A stretch of 64,000 nt of DNA from Baylisascaris procyonis (lineage: Eukaryota > Nematoda > Chromadorea > Rhabditida > Ascarididae): NCBI GenBank assembly GCA_037389465.1, contig JAZARR010000171.1:3224001-3288000 (forward strand), read 5' to 3'. The notes under the pieces were generated by a model. That model did not search any database. It worked only from the letters and a program-made list of their open reading frames with translations, and was not told where the DNA came from. The position numbers and the translations under genes are program-made. Below are positions 1 through 13,139 of this stretch, piece after piece. Position 1 is the first letter of the stretch. Each line of letters starts with the position of its first letter.

Positions 1-300
1 ATTAATCAATGATTATTTTCAGATTGCATGGGTGAACTGTGTTTGTGAAACGTTTTGTTTTAATCGTATCGTTTTATTCCTGTAATATTATTGCCTTTTT
101 ATGAAAATAACATGAAAGGTGCGGTAAGCCTTTCCGCCGCATATCACTGATGTTTTCATGATTTTCTGAATGCTAACAACATCACAAACGCATCATCAGA
201 AGACAGTGAAGAATTCCATGGAAAATAGCGAAATGAGTTCTGGATATAGCTCATTATCAATATAGTAGTCGCAGAATCAAGCATACAACAGGAATCATAT

Positions 301-2630
301 TCATTCACAAAGTAATGAAGCGGTATTACATATTTGACCAAGTGAACACCAGTCACGTTTGCAATTGTGTACGCTCGGTATGCACCAAGGAGCAAAGCTA
401 CCTGAAAGCAAACCTCTGCCCACATCAACGGTTGTTGTACTAAACGTCGTCTTGAAACAAGTCGCCCTTTGCATCAGTATAATCCATAATCTCTGTCCAT
501 ATCTATCTAATGTGAATATAGAACGTTTTGAAGAATAAGTGCCACCACTTATACTTTTTAATATAGGACCTGTAATATACAACCTACTTCCCTCTCATAT
601 AAAATGCAAAAAAGTAACCTGTTTTCGCCCATTTACAATAACACTTATTTAGAACAGCACGTTGTGTTCTCCTAAATTCTAGCAGAATGTCAAAATATCA
701 TCTTGCGTAGCATTATCTACTAGAATTCCTGGGAATTTCCAATTCCCGAGGGTTGATTTCGAGATAATTGATATGCGTACGTGTACTAGAAGCCAGTGTA
801 CGCCAAATAAAGAAAAAGGGTCATTCAGTTGGACCACAGGAACATTTCGCTTGATAGATATGATTGGGGTGATGGATCGACAAGCTATCGTGAACTACTT
901 AAACAAGCTGCAATTTATTCGATATCCTTTGGCATTTGCATTCCTCCCAAAAAATATCAAAAATTTCTAATATTTTTACTCATAATTCGAAGATCTATCT
1001 TCTTCGCTTGGTTTTACAAATGTTCAAATTTTCATAGTCTTGCATAAATATTCAAATTTAATGCGCTATTAAAGTAACTTTCAGTTGTAAAATAGCTAAC
1101 AATATCTCTAGAAACTCGATACGACAGTAGACCCTTTTGAGCGTAATTAAGATTGAATAGATTGGAACCACTTGTTAATGACAGCGGTAGTCAGAGGGTA
1201 ATGGTGGCTGCTATCGCCTGATGAAATGTAATTTCGCGGTTCACTTCACAAAAAGTCACCTCGAATCACCTCGTTCCTTGTGAATTTTTGCATTAACATT
1301 CAATATAAGGATTGTAGCCTATACCTGATCAAGCTTGTGATTAAGCTTGACCTGAAATGAATACGATTAATACTGAGGCTCACATTGGCGCATTGTTTTC
1401 ACTGTACTTCCCGTTCCGCGTTCTTTGCAAAAACCATCTATGCACATATCGGCACCACTGCATTCGAAATTGAAAGTACCTGAAAGTGTCAACTTCACAT
1501 TGCCCGATTTCCAAGGTATAAATATTGCACTGTTGATAATCATTCTTAGCTTGAATCAAAAAAAATGGCGATTAAATTATCAGTAAAAAAAAGATGATAA
1601 GGATGATGATAAGTGAAAGCATTCACTGTGCTGCTGAAATGAGCGAGACTAATAAGATGATGCATTTATATCATCTAACTTCTTCTCCTTTGTTGCTCGT
1701 TCTTCATACAAGCCATTCACGGAACTTACTCGTCTTATTGTGCTATGCCATTTGCGCCATTAAAGATATGTGCCTGTATAATTCGAGTATGACATGCACC
1801 ACAAGAACACAGGAAACTTATATTATCGACTTATATTACGATAAGCGTGGAATGAAGCAAAACGAGCATCATAGGTATTCTCCATTTACAGAGTGTTTTT
1901 TCGGATGTGCTTTGAATCAACTTACAGATGACGGGCCGCTTTGAATGCGTCTGCACAACGACGAGCATTACCTGCAAAAATCAAGTCATAAAATATGCCA
2001 TGTCCTCTCTTGTTATTAATCATATGCCCGATCGCTGCCATTCGTATTTTACATAACAATTTCCCACTGGCAACATTTGAGAGTATTCAAATATATTGTC
2101 AGGACTTTTTTCTAGTAAAGGGCAAATATTCCAAATTGTTAGCATTATCAACCGCATCAAAAAACAACTGAGATAGAACGATGAAATAAACCTTTTATCA
2201 TCCGTTGACGATCTAGGAAAGGCTAAATGAGCTTCACCTTAAATCAAGATACATGATTATGCCGTATACAAGGATGCCTGAACTTACCTATCCAAAACTC
2301 ATGTGGGGAAATGATGATTCGATGTGAGACATACACTGTTTCTCCGAATTTCCTTAAGGGTACAACTACACGCATCGAACCGACCTCCATTACAGAGCGT
2401 TTCTAAATTTTTTACCTGTATACTGCAAAATTGTTCAAAGGGAAGCTGCCGTTGTACGTGTCGATTCGAAAAAGCGAAATTGGTAACACGAATAAATGCT
2501 AACGAATAGATGCAAATAGCGCGATCGCAAAGATCTCATGCTGACGCAGTAGACTTTCTACTGAAAAAAAAAAAAAAATTGGAATAAACCCCAAAGAACT
2601 TACGATTATAAATACAATAGAAGCGTTCAT
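301..2630 (-). CDS. Small secreted cysteine-rich protein, 81 aa, four exons
   Basis: Exons (minus strand, 5' to 3') are 2604-2630, 1926-1971, 1408-1479 and 301-401, all with GT..AG introns and matching phases; they sum to 246 nt. Exon 1 is nine codons (MNASIVFII) ending at a GTAAGT donor. Exon 2 completes a signal peptide (VMLVVVQTHS), so the protein is predicted to be secreted. The mature part has nine cysteines in two similar groups, CTFNFECSGADMCIDGFC and CIPSVHNCKRDWCSLGQICN, plus a terminal LLCE. The first group has the C-x5-C-x5-C-x4-C spacing seen in many nematode extracellular cysteine repeats. Acceptors of exons 2 and 4 are good (TTTTTGCAG, TTTCAG); the exon 3 donor (GTACAG) is the weakest. 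I cannot name the family. It could be a structural or excreted-secreted protein; function is unknown. Confidence 0.75.
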
Positions 2631-4195
2631 TTATGCGAGAGATGGCGTGTTTTACACAGAGATTGAACGATTGCCAATGCGATGACTAAGGTTGATTCTA
2701 TAGATGCATATAGATAATACACCCGCTCTTGAATGGTGTCTCAGCCTCGTTTGCTTCTTGCCAGCACCTTTTCGAATAATGGTTCTCGAAGATATATTTG
2801 TGCATGTATGCTCCCCCTCCTCCTCACCAATAAGAAGCGAAATCGCCCCACCCTAAAACATCTAAAGAGTTTGTGAAAAAAGTTTTCATGATGCGACAAG
2901 GAAACTTCTAAGGGTTCTTATCTTCGTTGCCGACATGAGCGCCTCATGATTGGCATTATCTGGAGATATTAGCCCACTTGTGGAGCATTTGTGTGTATTA
3001 TTTGCAGTGATATCAGCCATTTTCATTACAAAAGTTCACTAGATGATTTATCGACAAAATCCGAAGATATGGAAATCCGATGAAGGAAGGAAAAAGACCT
3101 GGAAAAAAATCTTTCAAAAGCGATCAATTTCGCAATATGTGAATTAGAAATAGACAAACTTTAGTAGTGGTTTGTCGAATTCGACACTTTGAGAGATCAA
3201 AGATTCTTTTGTCAATGTACAAACTTTTGCTCTTTGTCCATACATCATCAACATCATGAAATTATAATAGATAACTTGAACGAGAAAAAATTTATTCAAA
3301 AAAAAAATTCATAAGAAATTCGTCATTTGAAAAAAAAATGTTAATGACGTCATCAAGATTGTATTCATAAATCAATTGTTTATGGCATCGCTGTCAGCGA
3401 AATTTACCCTTCCGGGTATTTTGGGGGAACCCTTTCTTATCTCATCAGCAGGTTGTACAATTATATTTTTGAGAGAGTTGTTTGTTCAGTGAAAAAAATT
3501 GCGAAATTTTTTTCCATTATATTTTAGATGAAAAATACTTCATTGTAAAAGTGCTTTTCAGTATTTCCATCTGAGGCGTTTATTGACCTTTCGAGAGACC
3601 TATAAAATTTGAGGGAAAAAGCAAATCACAAATTTTTAAAAAAGACTGCATCTAATGGGATTTTGATAGCCATAGAAAATTGGCACCAGGAAGTTTGCTA
3701 ATGGGATCCATAGAGCATTTTCATTTGGCGATGTTATGAAGCTCAACAGGTAAGGAGTTTCAGGAATTTTCGAGCTTCTTAGAGAAGTCCGGATCCGATA
3801 GAAGCCAGAGATTTGGTTTAAAGCACTTTCTTCTCAAATTTAGGCATAAACCGGAATCAATGTTCAAAGAATGATAGCTATTTTGACCCAATGGTAGCAT
3901 TAGAGATTGAAGAGCGAAAATAGTGCATAATATCAAAAATTATTGATGGAAGAGAATCGTATTTGAAATGACGTTAATATTTGATGTGATGATTTTAGTG
4001 GGAATATTTCAGCGTGCTACACAAGCTTATGCAAAATTGTTTGATGAAAATATCATCATCTATGCCGCATTTGCATAATATTTTTGCATTTATTTTGCTA
4101 ATGCGAATTTCAGCTAACTACTTGAAACGAAAAATAAACTCTGAAAGTTATCAGTAAAAAGTCACATTCAAGAAATAATATATCCTTTCATCGTT

Positions 4196-4199
<4 letters not shown>
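2631..4199. other. No gene seen, upstream of the cysteine-rich gene
   Basis: AT-rich sequence with short broken frames. One weak plus-strand exon-like stretch (about 3681-3738, ending at CAG|GTAAGG) is open but has no convincing partner exon. The promoter of the minus-strand gene should lie just above 2630, but I see no recognisable motif. Confidence 0.4.

Positions 4200-4258
<59 letters not shown>
4200..4258. repeat. (TA)n microsatellite
   Basis: About 29 uninterrupted TA units. The apparent minus-strand ORF through it (poly Ile-Tyr) is an artefact of the repeat. Confidence 0.95.
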
Positions 4259-4261
<3 letters not shown>

Positions 4262-4692
4262 AGAATCACGCTCACACATTTCCTGAGCGTAGATCAAATT
4301 CACGTTAAATTCTTCACCAATGCGGTCGATCCTAAGAGAAAAATGCAGTAACATGACCGTCAAAATCCGGCCGTTAGATATTTCGATGTGAATGAAGCTT
4401 GCTTAATAAGGTAGGTAATCGATAAAGGATTGACAACGCACGTCTGTAGACTGCCGATAAAATGGAAAATTAGATCAATTTGAATAAAAATATTTTTTAA
4501 TTTACTAACTGAAGATATATAGGAAACATATGGATAGCATATCTCTAGATAAATAGAGACGTTCCTGATAAGATAATCCAATCGATAATCCATTTGTTTG
4601 CTGTGCTTCATATTTGTTTTCATTTCCATATATTAATTTAATATGATATGATGCAGTTTTCAATCATTATGACATCACCTTTTCAGAATTCC

Positions 4693-5607
4693 TTATTTCC
4701 ACTTTTTTATTTCACCACCAGCAACTGTCCAATGCGACATTTGATGTTGTATTTGATCTGCTTCTACCGGCTGGACTATAGATGAATAGCAACCTGAAAT
4801 AGGGGATATGTCATATCTTTATTGTGGTACCTTATAAAGAAGTTAAGCAAAGATTAGCAAATGATGAGATTGCTTCTCTATTCTCTATGTGATTGCGACG
4901 CATTTTATTTTAGATAGGAACGAAAGGTCGTTGCATTAGATTCCGGAAAAAAGGGACCTCTTATATAATTAGTCACGTGTTAAAGTTAGAATGAGCGTAA
5001 TATTCCTGCAATTTTCGATCAGCTATACACAATAACTCCCTAAACAATATAATACGATTAGAGGGCTGCAATAGACTCTTTCACCCCCTAAATACGACTC
5101 TAGACGACGTCTATAAACTTGGGTATGGCTAGCACAATATAACAATGTAATGTTTGTCTCTATATTCATGTGTCTGTGTGCGTCTATTCGTATGTACGGT
5201 GATTCTAACATGGGAATCATTGAGGCTATGGCTATGAGTTTTAATGCGTCTAACATAAACTGTAGGAGCAACTAGTGCATCTGTACTCTTAATATGGTTG
5301 ATTGCGCTATCGCTATCTTCTGCATTGTATTGATAAACCACTTCAAACATTTATTATTATATATAAACATATATACTAATCGATGTACAGGTATTTTATG
5401 CATTGATTGATACGGTGATTAGAAGAAAAATTTGCGGAAAAATAATAAATACGATGAAAAACTTACCTGCAGCGAACAATCGTAAACAAAGAACAAGTTG
5501 CACCCACGGGGCTCAAAGGGGGAAAAGCAAGGAGTGGGAGAAGGAAGGAAGTAGAACGATGCTGTTCCCAGCTTATCGCTAGCCTGTCGAAAATGACAAT
5601 TAGCCAA
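4693..5607 (-). CDS. Possible short secreted peptide, 5' end unresolved
   Basis: Two exon candidates on the minus strand. The downstream one (4693-4793) follows a TATTTCAG acceptor and reads CYSSIVQPVEADQ..., ending SHWTVAGGEIKKWK and a stop. The upstream one ends at 5467 with a perfect donor (CTGCAG|GTAAGT). In the matching phase it gives a hydrophobic stretch, WVQLVLCLRLFAAG, that resembles a signal peptide core. The phases fit (1 nt plus 2 nt). No in-frame ATG lies in the upstream exon, so a further 5' exon would be needed, and two other frames of that exon are also open. Weak call. Confidence 0.25.
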
Positions 5608-5655
5608 CCTTCCCAGATAATTTTTTTTAAATGAGCCAGTTGCGCTATAGCTGAA

Positions 5656-5699
5656 TTTAAAGTATTACTGTTACAACTGGATTGTAACAGCAATACTTT
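5656..5699. repeat. Short inverted repeat (hairpin)
   Basis: Arms of about 18 bp (AAAGTATTACTGTTACAA and TTGTAACAGCAATACTTT) pair with one mismatch around a five-base loop. It lies outside any exon I can support. Confidence 0.8.
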
Positions 5700-6522
5700 A
5701 AAGAAGCCGAAATAGGAGTAGTTTCCACGTTTTTTTCATCTTCGATCACCATATGGCATCATCAACGAGAAGAGCTGATACTAGGATGCGCAAAAAGTTT
5801 TCATGTGAACCTTAAAATCAGCCTTAAAAGTTTATCGTTTCAAGCATATGTGAGAGTCTATTTGAATATCAAGTGACATTTCCGACTCTGCTCTATGATG
5901 TGATCAAATATTTTTGACGTGTAACAATAATGTTGTATATTGATCCTGAATTTCAGAATATTTTAAAGTTTTATTGTTTCATTATCTCTGACTTAGATAG
6001 ATCATTCAATATCTTCAAAAACAGGGAGCGGAAGAAGTTGCATTTATTGTGCAAATTCATTAATCTCTATTCATCTTAACATTACAATATCTCTATAATG
6101 CCTATATTTATGCTTTATATTAGGTTCCGTAATGGTGTGATTAAGGTTTATGGGAATGGGAGAATGTGTTGATAACTGCCTGATATGATTTATGTTTTGT
6201 GCAACAATATGATAACAAATATCGCTTCAATATTTATAGCGTATTTATAAACTGTTTTAAAGGAAACTGATTATTGAATACTTTTTGAAGTTTGATCGAT
6301 TGAATCGATTTCGTTACGGTATGCATCTCCGAACGTTAAACAGTTTATTTCGATTTGTTTTGTGTCAAATAGCTTACAACCGTTAGCTGCATCATTAATA
6401 TAATAATTCAATTATGGGTGGGCAATTCTATGAATGCTTGATGTGTGATGATCGGATAAGGCATCCGCAAGAAAAATGTCTTCGTGAAGACTTCAACGAA
6501 ACAACGGTGTTGTCGAATTCGC

Positions 6523-9500
6523 TCATAGAGTTACTTTGCATATATATCCTTGAAGTTGTGGCCATGCCTCTGCACATCCGGCATCATCCCATTGCCCTGC
6601 TGTTCCCTCAAAATTCACCAAGGCGCATCGTACGAAACTTCCGCAACAATTGTCAGGTTGACCTGGCCTCCAATTGAAGAAACTTGGTAGCATACCATTC
6701 GACCATACCCATCTGCCTTCGAACATTTGCATTCCGAGCCAATATGTCCTCAGTCCGCTTGTAACAGCAAGCGCTAAATGAAGCAAGTGATTGCCTTTTT
6801 CTGTGATTTGTACTATATCGTTCTTCGAGTCAGCGGAATACAGGAAGCACCAACTATGGCTGAAGTTAATCTTCGACGGACCAAACTTGTTGGAGAGGGA
6901 GGAAGGGGTCTTCTTGTACTTGGCATTGATCTGAAATTCCCATGACTGCCCCGAATCTGGCTGAATTCTCAAATGTGTTTCTGAACTCCACGAATTTTTA
7001 GGGAGACGGAGAGGAGGGAAAGAGTTGATTGGTGACTCGGGTGCTTTATAATAAACCCGCTGCAATATTTTTTTGACGTGTAGCCTTATATAAAATTCGC
7101 TACTAACCGGGAATTGAAGTTCATCTACAACCTAAATATGAGAACAACAAATAAACATATGATGATAATGACTATTAGCGACCTATAAAAAGTGACCATA
7201 GGACTATACGAAAACTTGTTCGAAGGATGAAACTACTTAAATATGCAAATTCCATTGGCTAATAACTGAATAGGTGTGATCTCGATCGTATAGATGATAA
7301 CCGAATATGCAAGTAAGCAGACGGGGGCAAAGAATCGAACATTAGCATTTTTTTAAAATATTAAAGTAATATACTACATATGCAAATTGATTAAAAAAAT
7401 CAAAATCAAACCATTGACTTGAGCCAACTCTGCTAGTGAAGAAAACCAGACGACACGTGCACCAAATCTATTGCAAACATCATGAACGGTTGTATATGAA
7501 AATACACCACGTGCCTGAAGCAGAGATGTTTATTTAGTGAATAAAATTTATGATAGTGCAATAATTGTTTTGGAAGCATTTATTTATTTATTTTTAGTTG
7601 ATTTTTAATATGTGAATTGATTCATAAAGTGGAGATAGGTAACAGAAGGAAATATTGCTTCTATTAGAGCAGTTCATTTGCTCCTCTCCTAGGTGCATTT
7701 CTGTCATCTCCTTCTAACAGGTTAATTTTCAGGAAAAGGTTAATTTTCAAAAAACTCAATAGTTAGATAAAATCGAGTAAACTGATATGTGTTGAATATT
7801 GTTGCAAAGGTATAAAACCTCGGGAAGGGGACGTCAACAAAGAATCTCTAAATCATCTCTGTCAAGTTGATGTATTTTTGGATGCTTTTCAATGCAAGAG
7901 ATTGCCAATAGAAAACTTTCGATGGAAATGCTGACGTGAAAAGAAAATGGAATAATACTAACGAAAAGGTAGCAGGCGTTGCCAATTTGCATCCATCCTG
8001 GTGCACACGCTGAAAAGAGAACGATTGCCGTCACAACCCGATACGGTATCTCGCTATCACTCTTTACAGAAGGATCCTGAATTCCGATGTGGGGAGGAAG
8101 AGGGGTGAGTGGGGGGGGGGCATTTCAGATGGCTCTTTTTTGAATATAAGACCAGCAAGATAGTTGCATAAGTATTCAATAGGTCAATTTTCCTTATCAA
8201 GGTGGATGAAGTTTCTGCTCACCAATACCAAATAAATTGATTCTGTGCATAATTACTTGATGGTAATAAACAGAAGATAATAATTTAGATATGAAAAACC
8301 TATGAAATAAAAAGTTTTATAAGAAAAGGTAAGGCGATAGGAGGTTATGAGGAAATCTCCCAATCAAGAGTATTATCGCCATTTGGAAAGAATATGGTTT
8401 TAGATGGTCACTTCAGTAAATACGCTATGGCATCAAGAATTCTCGCTAAAGTCTACAGCAATATTGAACGAGATGGAAGATTGCGTTTGGCGATAATCAG
8501 GTCGTTTGCATTTGAATATTTTAAAGAAATTTTTTCTATGTTTCAATTCATCTAAATTCTTTAAATGTTTCAATAACATTTCTCGTTATGTTTTCTCTTT
8601 TCTTGCTTAAGATTTAATAATTTTTTTCGTAGTTTTAATTAAAGAAATGATATATCGATCATAAACTTGATAGACACATTTAAAAAGTATATTTAGTGGA
8701 TGGAAATTAGAAAAAAAATCACGAGAATCTAAATGAAAATATTTTTTGCTCACTTCTCGCTGGTGGTGATGGTGCTACGGCTCGTCCTCCTGACCCAGTC
8801 GAATTGCCAGCTAGAATAAACGTTTGACAACGGCAGAGTCGTCCATCAAATCGCCAACCCTCAGGACAAACTGAAAAATTCAAACTATTTTTGGAATATT
8901 GTAAAAAACATGGTAACAGATATATGGAAATAAATTTTGGGCTTAGTTGAATAAATAAACAGCCTCAAAGGCTTAAGGGTTTTGTCTTTCTAAGAAAAAC
9001 GTCACCAGTATTTAAGGCACAGAGTTGTTGCGAATTATGCAAATATATCAGCAAATATTTGTAATATTTCCGTTTCCAAGTACAGTGATAGATTTATTGC
9101 GTAAGATGAATAGTATAGAAAGGTCTTGAAAACTGATATCATCGAATAATATAATTCTATTTTTTTTCCAGCTTTTTAATACAAAAATATAAAGTTGCTT
9201 TTTTTTATAAGGACTAAATTTTGTTCACGTTATGTCTAGTGGGATGCATTACGTAAAATAGTGATCAACTACACTTGTGGGTGAGTGATTGCCATATCCC
9301 ACAGACTACGTTGTTGCTCATTGATCTAATAGTAATTGGTGATCTTTGGATGATCGAATGTTTTCTTGTATGAAAATTTTGTTTTTACCTGGATCGGTTA
9401 GCCGTGCAGTAATATTGGTGGGGATGCTAGTGCAGAAGCAGGTCGATTGAACTCGTGAAAATCCGATCGGGCATTCTAAAATTGTTTGACATTATGGTTT

Positions 9501-9769
9501 ACGCTTGAGCCTCAATATGGACACATAATTGTTTGTTAGTGAAGATATGTCGACTCATCGATTCCTCCTCAATATATCAACTTTGGTTAATAAAAATACA
9601 TTAGGCTTTGTAGTTTCTATAGAATAGCTGTTAGAAGATTTCATAAGAGTACGATTATTCGTGCTTTCACTTTGCTCTTACTGACTGGGTAGGTCAATTA
9701 AAATGATGGTCTGTAGACCTATGTCACTTGTCATAGAAGAAATTGGGAGGAATAGCTTATGCACTTTCG

Positions 9770-9848
<79 letters not shown>

Positions 9849-10811
9849 CTGAACATTTGGCAGTAATCGTTATCAGACACAGCGATTACCGGAAGCCTTT
9901 GAAAAACAAAGCTGAAAACTCTCGTATGTAATGTAACCAGTGGTCGGAATAGAAGCCACTAGGTTGGCACGAGTAGTTTTCTTCACTCTTCGTTTGTCGT
10001 GAACTACACTGTTAAAGAAATGAAGGAGATATCGACTGGGCAGAGAAAAGCCAAGTTCGCATCGTTTATAGCTCTGAGGTTTGAAAATGCATATATTTTT
10101 TACATATGGTCAACAGTAGGAGTCCAAAAAAAGTCAAGAGTAAGGCGCCTTGCAGGCCGACGATTTCTCATAAAATGAGAGTATCCCTCCCTTTCACGAC
10201 TTATTTCATCGGCTGTCTACGTTCTAACGTATCAAGCAAATATAATCTAGCTATTCTATAGAATGTAGAAGAACCGAAAACGAGTGCAGAATTTGAGCAG
10301 ACCAAATATATAGACGCTTGGGCAGGCATATCCCATGTCCTTAATTGTCACTCGTTTTCAGTTTTCTTATGCCTCTTATGTAAATCGCAATTGAAATGAG
10401 CCTAAAGAAAAGGTTCTCGCAAGAAGTGCATAGTAATGATTTGTTACATGATTACCAAATTCCTTAATGAGTATCAAAGTTGCTTAGACGGGAATGAATA
10501 GGTGATATGTGCGGTAAATCGTAATAAACTAGGATTAGGCCAACCTTTACATAAGATCACATAAGATTACATAAGATTAGATTGTGAAATGACGCAGGAT
10601 GACCGATGTTTTGAGCATAACGTTGCATTTGCCGATATTCACCGTCTTTATAGGTAAGAACATATTTCAAGGAAAATTCTTCGTGGTGTTTCACATTGAG
10701 CAGCTATAACGATTCACAGAAACAGAGGCTCTATCTTGAAAAATATTAGCACTAACGTGTGAATACTGCAGTAAGTTGTAGAGCCACGAGAAAAACAACC
10801 TGAAGCAGCAT
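6523..10811 (-). CDS. Secreted C-type lectin with two N-terminal cysteine modules, 219 aa
   Basis: Exons (minus strand, 5' to 3'): 10757-10811, 9389-9475, 8754-8870, 7963-8009, 7412-7514 and 6523-6773; all phases agree and the total is 660 nt. Residues 1-18 are a signal peptide (MLLQVVFLVALQLTAVFT). Two short modules follow, CPIGFSRVQSTCFC and CPEGWRFDGRLCRC, then an Ala/Pro/Ser linker. The C-type lectin domain occupies residues 88-219 (132 aa, normal size). It starts CAPGWMQIGNACYLF and contains TYWLGMQMFEGRWVWS, the calcium/sugar motif QPD (PGQPDNCCG), WDD in the usual WND position, and the terminal YICKV. QPD-type domains are usually galactose-selective, so secreted carbohydrate binding (immunity, gut or cuticle surface) is likely. 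The last intron (6774-7411) happens to be open in the frame of the last exon, which makes that exon look 350 nt too long. Confidence 0.9.
9772..9845. repeat. (TA)n microsatellite in lectin upstream region
   Basis: About 37 TA units in the first intron of the lectin gene. The left flank GCTTATGCACTTTCG is nearly repeated, in inverse orientation, beside the tract at 13094. Confidence 0.95.
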
Positions 10812-13091
10812 GCTCGATCGTGATGCCGCTCTTTGAGAGTGAACTTGTCCTGATCAACCAGCATTTATATCCGATATTCTCGATGCTTCTTCTCTATGAC
10901 TGATGTTTTTATGTGATATTTACGTACTTCCGGCTCATATAGGTCGTGGACTTATTGTTTTTATTACAAATGACGTATTTTTGAAGTGAATAATCCTTAG
11001 CGATATGTTTGTTATGTATATCGTTTCAAATGCAAGATTATCATATGTGTACTCTTTGTTTGAAGAGGCATACATAGATTATCTCCACAAGGCTATTGCA
11101 TCCAATTATACCCGACGAAATAAACAATACACAGAAGTGGAGCAATGATGTAACAAATGAAAAGGACGTTTTTGTCATATCTTTCATTAAGAAGGGTTTA
11201 CAGGTGAAGGGAATTGTGAAAAAAATCTTTGTTTTTTTAATGCAAAGAGAATTTTTTTATTTTAATATACCCTAGTTTTTATAATAATTGCTATTAGCTC
11301 ATTATCAAGTTTGATTGTTGATTCACTGAAAATTTTTGTTCAAAGCGTCGATCACTTATTCATTTTTCATACCAAAAAATTTTGCATATTTAATATGTTT
11401 TAGGAAATTGTGGCTTCAGGATTCTTCCAATGGGGCATTTTTGACTAATTCAAATCCAATTTACATAAGCGACATATTACAGGTGAAGGGAACTGTTTTA
11501 CTTTATTGACTCGAAAAAAAATTTGCTGACTAATATTTGCTGAGTCTCCGCAGTACTTCCAATCACCAGTCGTTTTTGATGACGGCAGAGGAGAACATCT
11601 GGGTCAGAAAAAATATATGATGTAGGTTAGGAAGTGTCGATTATGGATTCGATCAGAGTTCATTCATGCGAACAGTGTGTTAATAGTATAATGACAGAAA
11701 TGGCCTTACTCTTCAATCCTTAAGATTTAAGCAATGATACATACACAACTCGAGCTTATTAATTTGTGTCGATTATCATAACAACATTGCGATGCTTTAA
11801 ATCCATGAGTATCGTATTGTTGTCCCTTTGTATTTTCTGTGATCATTTTCCAATTCGGAGAAAATTTTCTCTCATTGAAAGTATATCGTCCGAAATTTCT
11901 GTTTTTTTGGCTACATACAGAGTGCTAAAGAATTGGTATTCTGCAATGATTCAATTGCCTCATTACGCCAAAGAACTACTCTTTGAATAACAATTATTTT
12001 TGACGTTATCTTCATGATCGAAGATGAAAAATTCGAATGTTCAATCACAACAGTTCGATCGACTGAATTAGCAAAAACAAAGGCCAACATTCATGAAGGT
12101 GCAAGTTAGTAACGAGAGTGTGGCACGAGCAGAAGTATCCCTTCTAATAAGTTGAAATATGTTGATCTGCAAGTCTCTTAATCCATAGATAATTTTTATC
12201 ATTCTCGACTGAACTTTTCACTCATCATTTCGTGCAGTTCTGCCAGTTATGCATTCAGAATAAGTCAGTGGACGCTCGCTTTTCACAGAAAACACAAACA
12301 GATTGTACTTGGAAAGGATGAACGTCGAAAATGAATCGCCACATAGCGTCATCACGCGTTCTCAATAGAATTAAATGACGTCATGTCAACCAACTCACGT
12401 TAATAACGTCATGTTGATCTAAAGACTATATAAAAGTTTCAAGTTTCAGAGATTGTGCAATGGAACAGCCACGTTAATGTTTGTCATTTTGGATGAAGAG
12501 GTGGAGCATTGGAGGAGGAGAGTTTAGGGGGGGTGGGAGGAGGGGGGGGGGGAGGGGTAAATTTCCCAACAGATCAATAAATCGAAGCTTATTGGTAAAG
12601 TAGTGCAAAACTATTCCGAACGCTGCATTATCACACCCATAAAATGCTAATCCGTGTCTTCATATTCGCAAACTTTTGCTGTCATTCGTTTCAATGACAT
12701 CAGTTCGTCGCTCATAGAAAATAAGTTCTCTTTTTGTTGACACTTGGTGGATACATCCCGTGAAAATGGGTGAATAAAAATATTCTCGGAGTATATCATT
12801 TGATGGGGAAACTTGTGTAGATAATTATAAAATTCACAAAAACTTAACATGATGGAGCATATCGTAAAATCAGCTTTATTTTCACTGGAATATTTCAAAG
12901 CAGAAAGCACATAAGAGACTTCTGAATACGGAAATGACAACAGGTAGCAAAAAAGACGAATGAGCACGACAACAGAAAGAAAAACTCTGCAAAGAGCGAA
13001 TAATCCATCAAACATCTCACAATTCAATATGTAGCACGAGATAGGGCAGATTAAAAACCACTTCGAGAACGTGATGGGAGAAAAAACTACG

Positions 13092-13093
<2 letters not shown>
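10812..13093. other. Upstream of the lectin; no gene seen
   Basis: The lectin promoter should begin above 10811. The rest is AT-rich with short frames. A very G-rich stretch at about 12516-12556 (runs of 7 to 10 G) could form G-quadruplex DNA on the plus strand. Confidence 0.4.

Positions 13094-13137
<44 letters not shown>
13094..13137. repeat. (TA)n microsatellite
   Basis: About 22 TA units. The right flank, read on the minus strand, is GCTTACGCACTTTCG, close to the left flank of the tract at 9772. Confidence 0.95.

Positions 13138-13139
<2 letters not shown>

Noticed and set aside
6774..7131. N-terminal 84 residues of the 180-aa frame ending in the lectin domain (MQRVYYKAPESPINS...)
   Set aside because: Splicing from 7412 straight to 6773 restores a canonical 132-residue lectin domain in phase. 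The extra part has no lectin similarity and is best read as intron.
10589..10762. Plus-strand two-exon mini-gene (MTQDDRCFEHNVAFADIHRLY, GTAAGA donor, 66-nt intron)
   Set aside because: Only 35 codons, and it lies in the first intron of the lectin gene and overlaps its first exon antisense. Plausible by chance given how many donors were inspected.
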